Position numbers and translations under genes: made by a program | Assembly (NCBI GenBank): GCA_036501345.1 | Contig: DASYAN010000152.1 | Span: 1-6,239 of the forward strand | From: DASYAN01 sp036501345 | Lineage (GTDB): Bacteria > Chloroflexota > Ktedonobacteria > Ktedonobacterales > Ktedonobacteraceae | Length of the DNA: 6,239 bases | Direction of reading: 5' to 3' | Shown here: one piece after another, positions 4,932 through 6,239 of the stretch | Layout: the number at the start of each line of letters is the position of its first letter | How positions within the stretch are numbered: position 1 is the first letter of the stretch | Notes under the pieces: model-generated | Told to the model about the DNA's origin: nothing | The model's database searches: none | What the model saw: the letters and a program-made list of their open reading frames with translations, nothing else

Positions 4932-5168
4932 ATGAATAGTAATAGTGCTGTAGCACGACTCAAAGAACAAATTGATGCAGAAGCCGAAGCAGCACAACTT
5001 GCGCTGTATGGGCCAGCCCAGGGGATCTCAAAGCATCAGTTTATTACAGCTCGCATGGAGCGTATGGGTAAGTTGCATGAACAGCTTAAGGGGCTTATTG
5101 GTGATGAAGCTGATCAATACTTAATTTCTGCTATGGAGAAAAGAGACACATCTCAAATCAGTCAATAA
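4932..5168 (+). CDS. Small soluble helical protein of unknown function
   Basis: This is a 78-residue, highly charged protein without signal peptide or membrane helix. Two helical stretches are apparent. Residues 6-26 are Ala/Glu-rich (RLKEQIDAEAEAAQLALYG); after a PAQGIS turn, 33-56 read KHQFITARMERMGKLHEQLKGL. A shorter helix lies at 57-70, with a polar Ser/Gln-rich end. The most distinctive part is H-Q-F-I-T-A-R-M-E-R-M-x-x-x-H-E-x-L (35-52). I have an unverified impression that small proteins with an 'ITARM-E-x-M' motif recur in Ktedonobacteria, sometimes in several copies; I know no function. The length, a likely two-helix hairpin and the absence of enzymatic motifs would fit a regulator or binding partner. 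The ATG is preceded by GGGAAAG (4921-4927). It follows the operator-like and structured region and converges with fmt across a 14-bp hairpin. Confidence 0.75.
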   Translation: MNSNSAVARLKEQIDAEAEAAQLALYGPAQGISKHQFITARMERMGKLHEQLKGLIGDEADQYLISAMEKRDTSQISQ

Positions 5169-5213
5169 TAGTTTGCAAAACGTGCAGAGATAAAAGCCTG
5201 TATTACAACTTAG

Positions 5214-5246
5214 CATTTGGAGCTGTGATAGTCACAACTCCAAATG
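5214..5246. terminator. 14-bp hairpin between converging genes (bidirectional terminator candidate)
   Basis: CATTTGGAG (5214-5222) pairs with CTCCAAATG (5238-5246), then TGTGA (5224-5228) with TCACA (5232-5236), interrupted only by a C/A mismatch (5223/5237) and closed by the loop TAG. It lies 45 bases after the 78-residue protein gene and 31 bases after the fmt stop codon on the other strand, so it can serve both. On the + strand a short T-run (5259-5263) is 12 bases downstream; no tail is seen on the - strand. Confidence 0.65.
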
Positions 5247-5277
5247 ATCTCACGTTGATTTTTGATGCATAATCAAT

Positions 5278-6239
5278 TCATCCTAGTACCTCTCCCATAA
5301 TTTGTGAGTAGCCACGTAGAAACTCTTCTGCACCCACCGCTCTCTTTCCAGCCAGTTGCAAGTGTTTGATAGCTAGCAAACCGGACCCGGTTATCACTGC
5401 TAATACCTGATGTCCAGCCTCTTCGCGTAGACATACCGTCCCCGACATACCTGACATAGGTGATTCGATATTCATGGCATGAGCAGAAATAATTTTGAGT
5501 AACTTGCCACGCCAGTAGGTATAAGAACCCGGCCAAGGCATATAGGCTCGAATCTGACGCGCAAGCACCGCTGCAGGCAAATTCCAGCAAATCTTTCCGT
5601 TCTCCTTTGAGAGCATGCGGGTATGAGAGGCCTGCTGCTCATCCTGGGACACTGGTGTAATCTTGTTCGCTACCCATAGCGGCAGGGCTTCTAATAAGGC
5701 CTGTGCTCCAAACTCCGCCAATTTCAGAGTAAGGCTCCCAGTGGTCTCATCCTCGGTAAGGGCAATGCTACGCCTCAATAACACCGGGCCTGTATCCACT
5801 CCAGCATCGAGCAACATAATTGAGATCCCTGTCTCATTATCACCCTGCAGAATTGCCTCGGCGATAGGGTCAGGACCACGATATTTCGGCAGGAGCGAGG
5901 CATGAATATTGAGCGTACCGTAGTGTGGCTGATCAAGCACTACCTGTGGCAGAATCTGCCCAAACGCAGCCACAATATAGAGATCGGCACGATAGGCAGC
6001 AAGTGCTGCACTATTTTCCGGCTTCTTAAACGATCCTGGTTGCCATACAGCAAGACCATGCGATAACGCAGCTTGCTTGACAGGAGAAAAGGCAATCTCA
6101 CGCCCACGCCCCGCTGGCTTATCAGGGCGGGTAATAACGGTGACAATCTCATAGCCCTCGGGTAAGACAACCCCAGGAGCTGAACCCTGTACAAGAGCAT
6201 TCAACGCCGGTACTGCAAAGTATGGTGTTCCCATGTAAA
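5278..6239 (-). CDS. fmt: Methionyl-tRNA formyltransferase, 5' end cut by window edge
   Basis: Fmt transfers a formyl group from 10-formyltetrahydrofolate to Met-tRNA(fMet) for translation initiation. Counting from the ATG at 6234, 318 residues are visible. Family members normally begin with 4-6 residues before F/Y-M-G-T-P. Here the codon before this ATG is TAC (Tyr) and the frame stays open to the edge, so the true start is probably just outside. Motifs are MGTPYFAVPAL (1-11), TRPDKPAGRG (35-44), ADLYIVAAFGQILP (83-96), LNIHASLLPKYRG (108-120) with catalytic Asn109 and His111, and LLDAGVDTGP (141-150) with catalytic Asp147. The C-terminal tRNA-binding domain has GKICWNLPA (213-221) and IRAYMPWPGSYTYW (228-241). 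A variation is GPDPI at 120-124, where GAAPI is usual. It converges with the small genes; def or priA, frequent partners, would lie off-window. Confidence 0.95.
   Translation of the reverse strand, partial: YMGTPYFAVPALNALVQGSAPGVVLPEGYEIVTVITRPDKPAGRGREIAFSPVKQAALSHGLAVWQPGSFKKPENSAALAAYRADLYIVAAFGQILPQVVLDQPHYGTLNIHASLLPKYRGPDPIAEAILQGDNETGISIMLLDAGVDTGPVLLRRSIALTEDETTGSLTLKLAEFGAQALLEALPLWVANKITPVSQDEQQASHTRMLSKENGKICWNLPAAVLARQIRAYMPWPGSYTYWRGKLLKIISAHAMNIESPMSGMSGTVCLREEAGHQVLAVITGSGLLAIKHLQLAGKRAVGAEEFLRGYSQIMGEVLG

Noticed and set aside
5224..5236. TGTGA...TCACA as a CRP-like site
   Set aside because: Spacing is 3 bases rather than 6 and the words are part of a longer hairpin between converging genes.

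Overview
The window looks like a chromosomal segment from a member of the Chloroflexota, most likely class Ktedonobacteria. This is an inference. It rests on moderate GC, a baseplate-J-like gene directly upstream of ruvX and mltG, and small lineage-restricted-looking proteins between housekeeping genes. No rRNA, tRNA, insertion sequence, CRISPR array or phage structural cluster is visible.

Left part (1-3609): four genes in a row on the + strand. They are the 3' end of a baseplate J/gp47-like gene (1-929), ruvX (976-1470), mltG (1586-2689) and uppP (2707-3609). ruvX encodes the YqgF-fold pre-16S rRNA nuclease/putative Holliday junction resolvase, here with a strongly basic insertion. MltG is a membrane-anchored endolytic murein transglycosylase that sets glycan strand length. 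UppP recycles undecaprenyl pyrophosphate, the lipid carrier for peptidoglycan precursors. mltG and uppP are 17 bases apart and almost certainly cotranscribed. The 115-base ruvX-mltG gap holds a strong Shine-Dalgarno sequence and a 10-codon ORF that may be a leader peptide. A perfect 18-bp inverted repeat closes the block.

Middle part (3610-5277): three small genes of unknown function, separated by gaps rich in structure. Two encode 71-74 residue proteins with two predicted membrane helices each and Pro/Ala/Gln-rich tails. The third encodes a 78-residue soluble, helical, charged protein. Each is followed by a strong hairpin, and none of these hairpins has a clear U-tract. The 448-base gap before the third gene contains four alternately inverted GTGGTA units (4637-4673), which look like paired operators. 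It also contains a nested hairpin whose loop is exactly complementary to a segment 31 bases downstream (4764-4826), a possible pseudoknotted RNA.

Right part (5278-6239): fmt, methionyl-tRNA formyltransferase, on the - strand. It converges on the small genes and is cut at its 5' end by the window edge. A 14-bp hairpin (5214-5246) lies between the converging genes.

The annotated proteins are mostly housekeeping. The least explained material is the 4484-4931 gap, the small proteins around it, and the possible leader peptide before mltG. I see no convincing evidence of a new multi-gene defence or mobile system.
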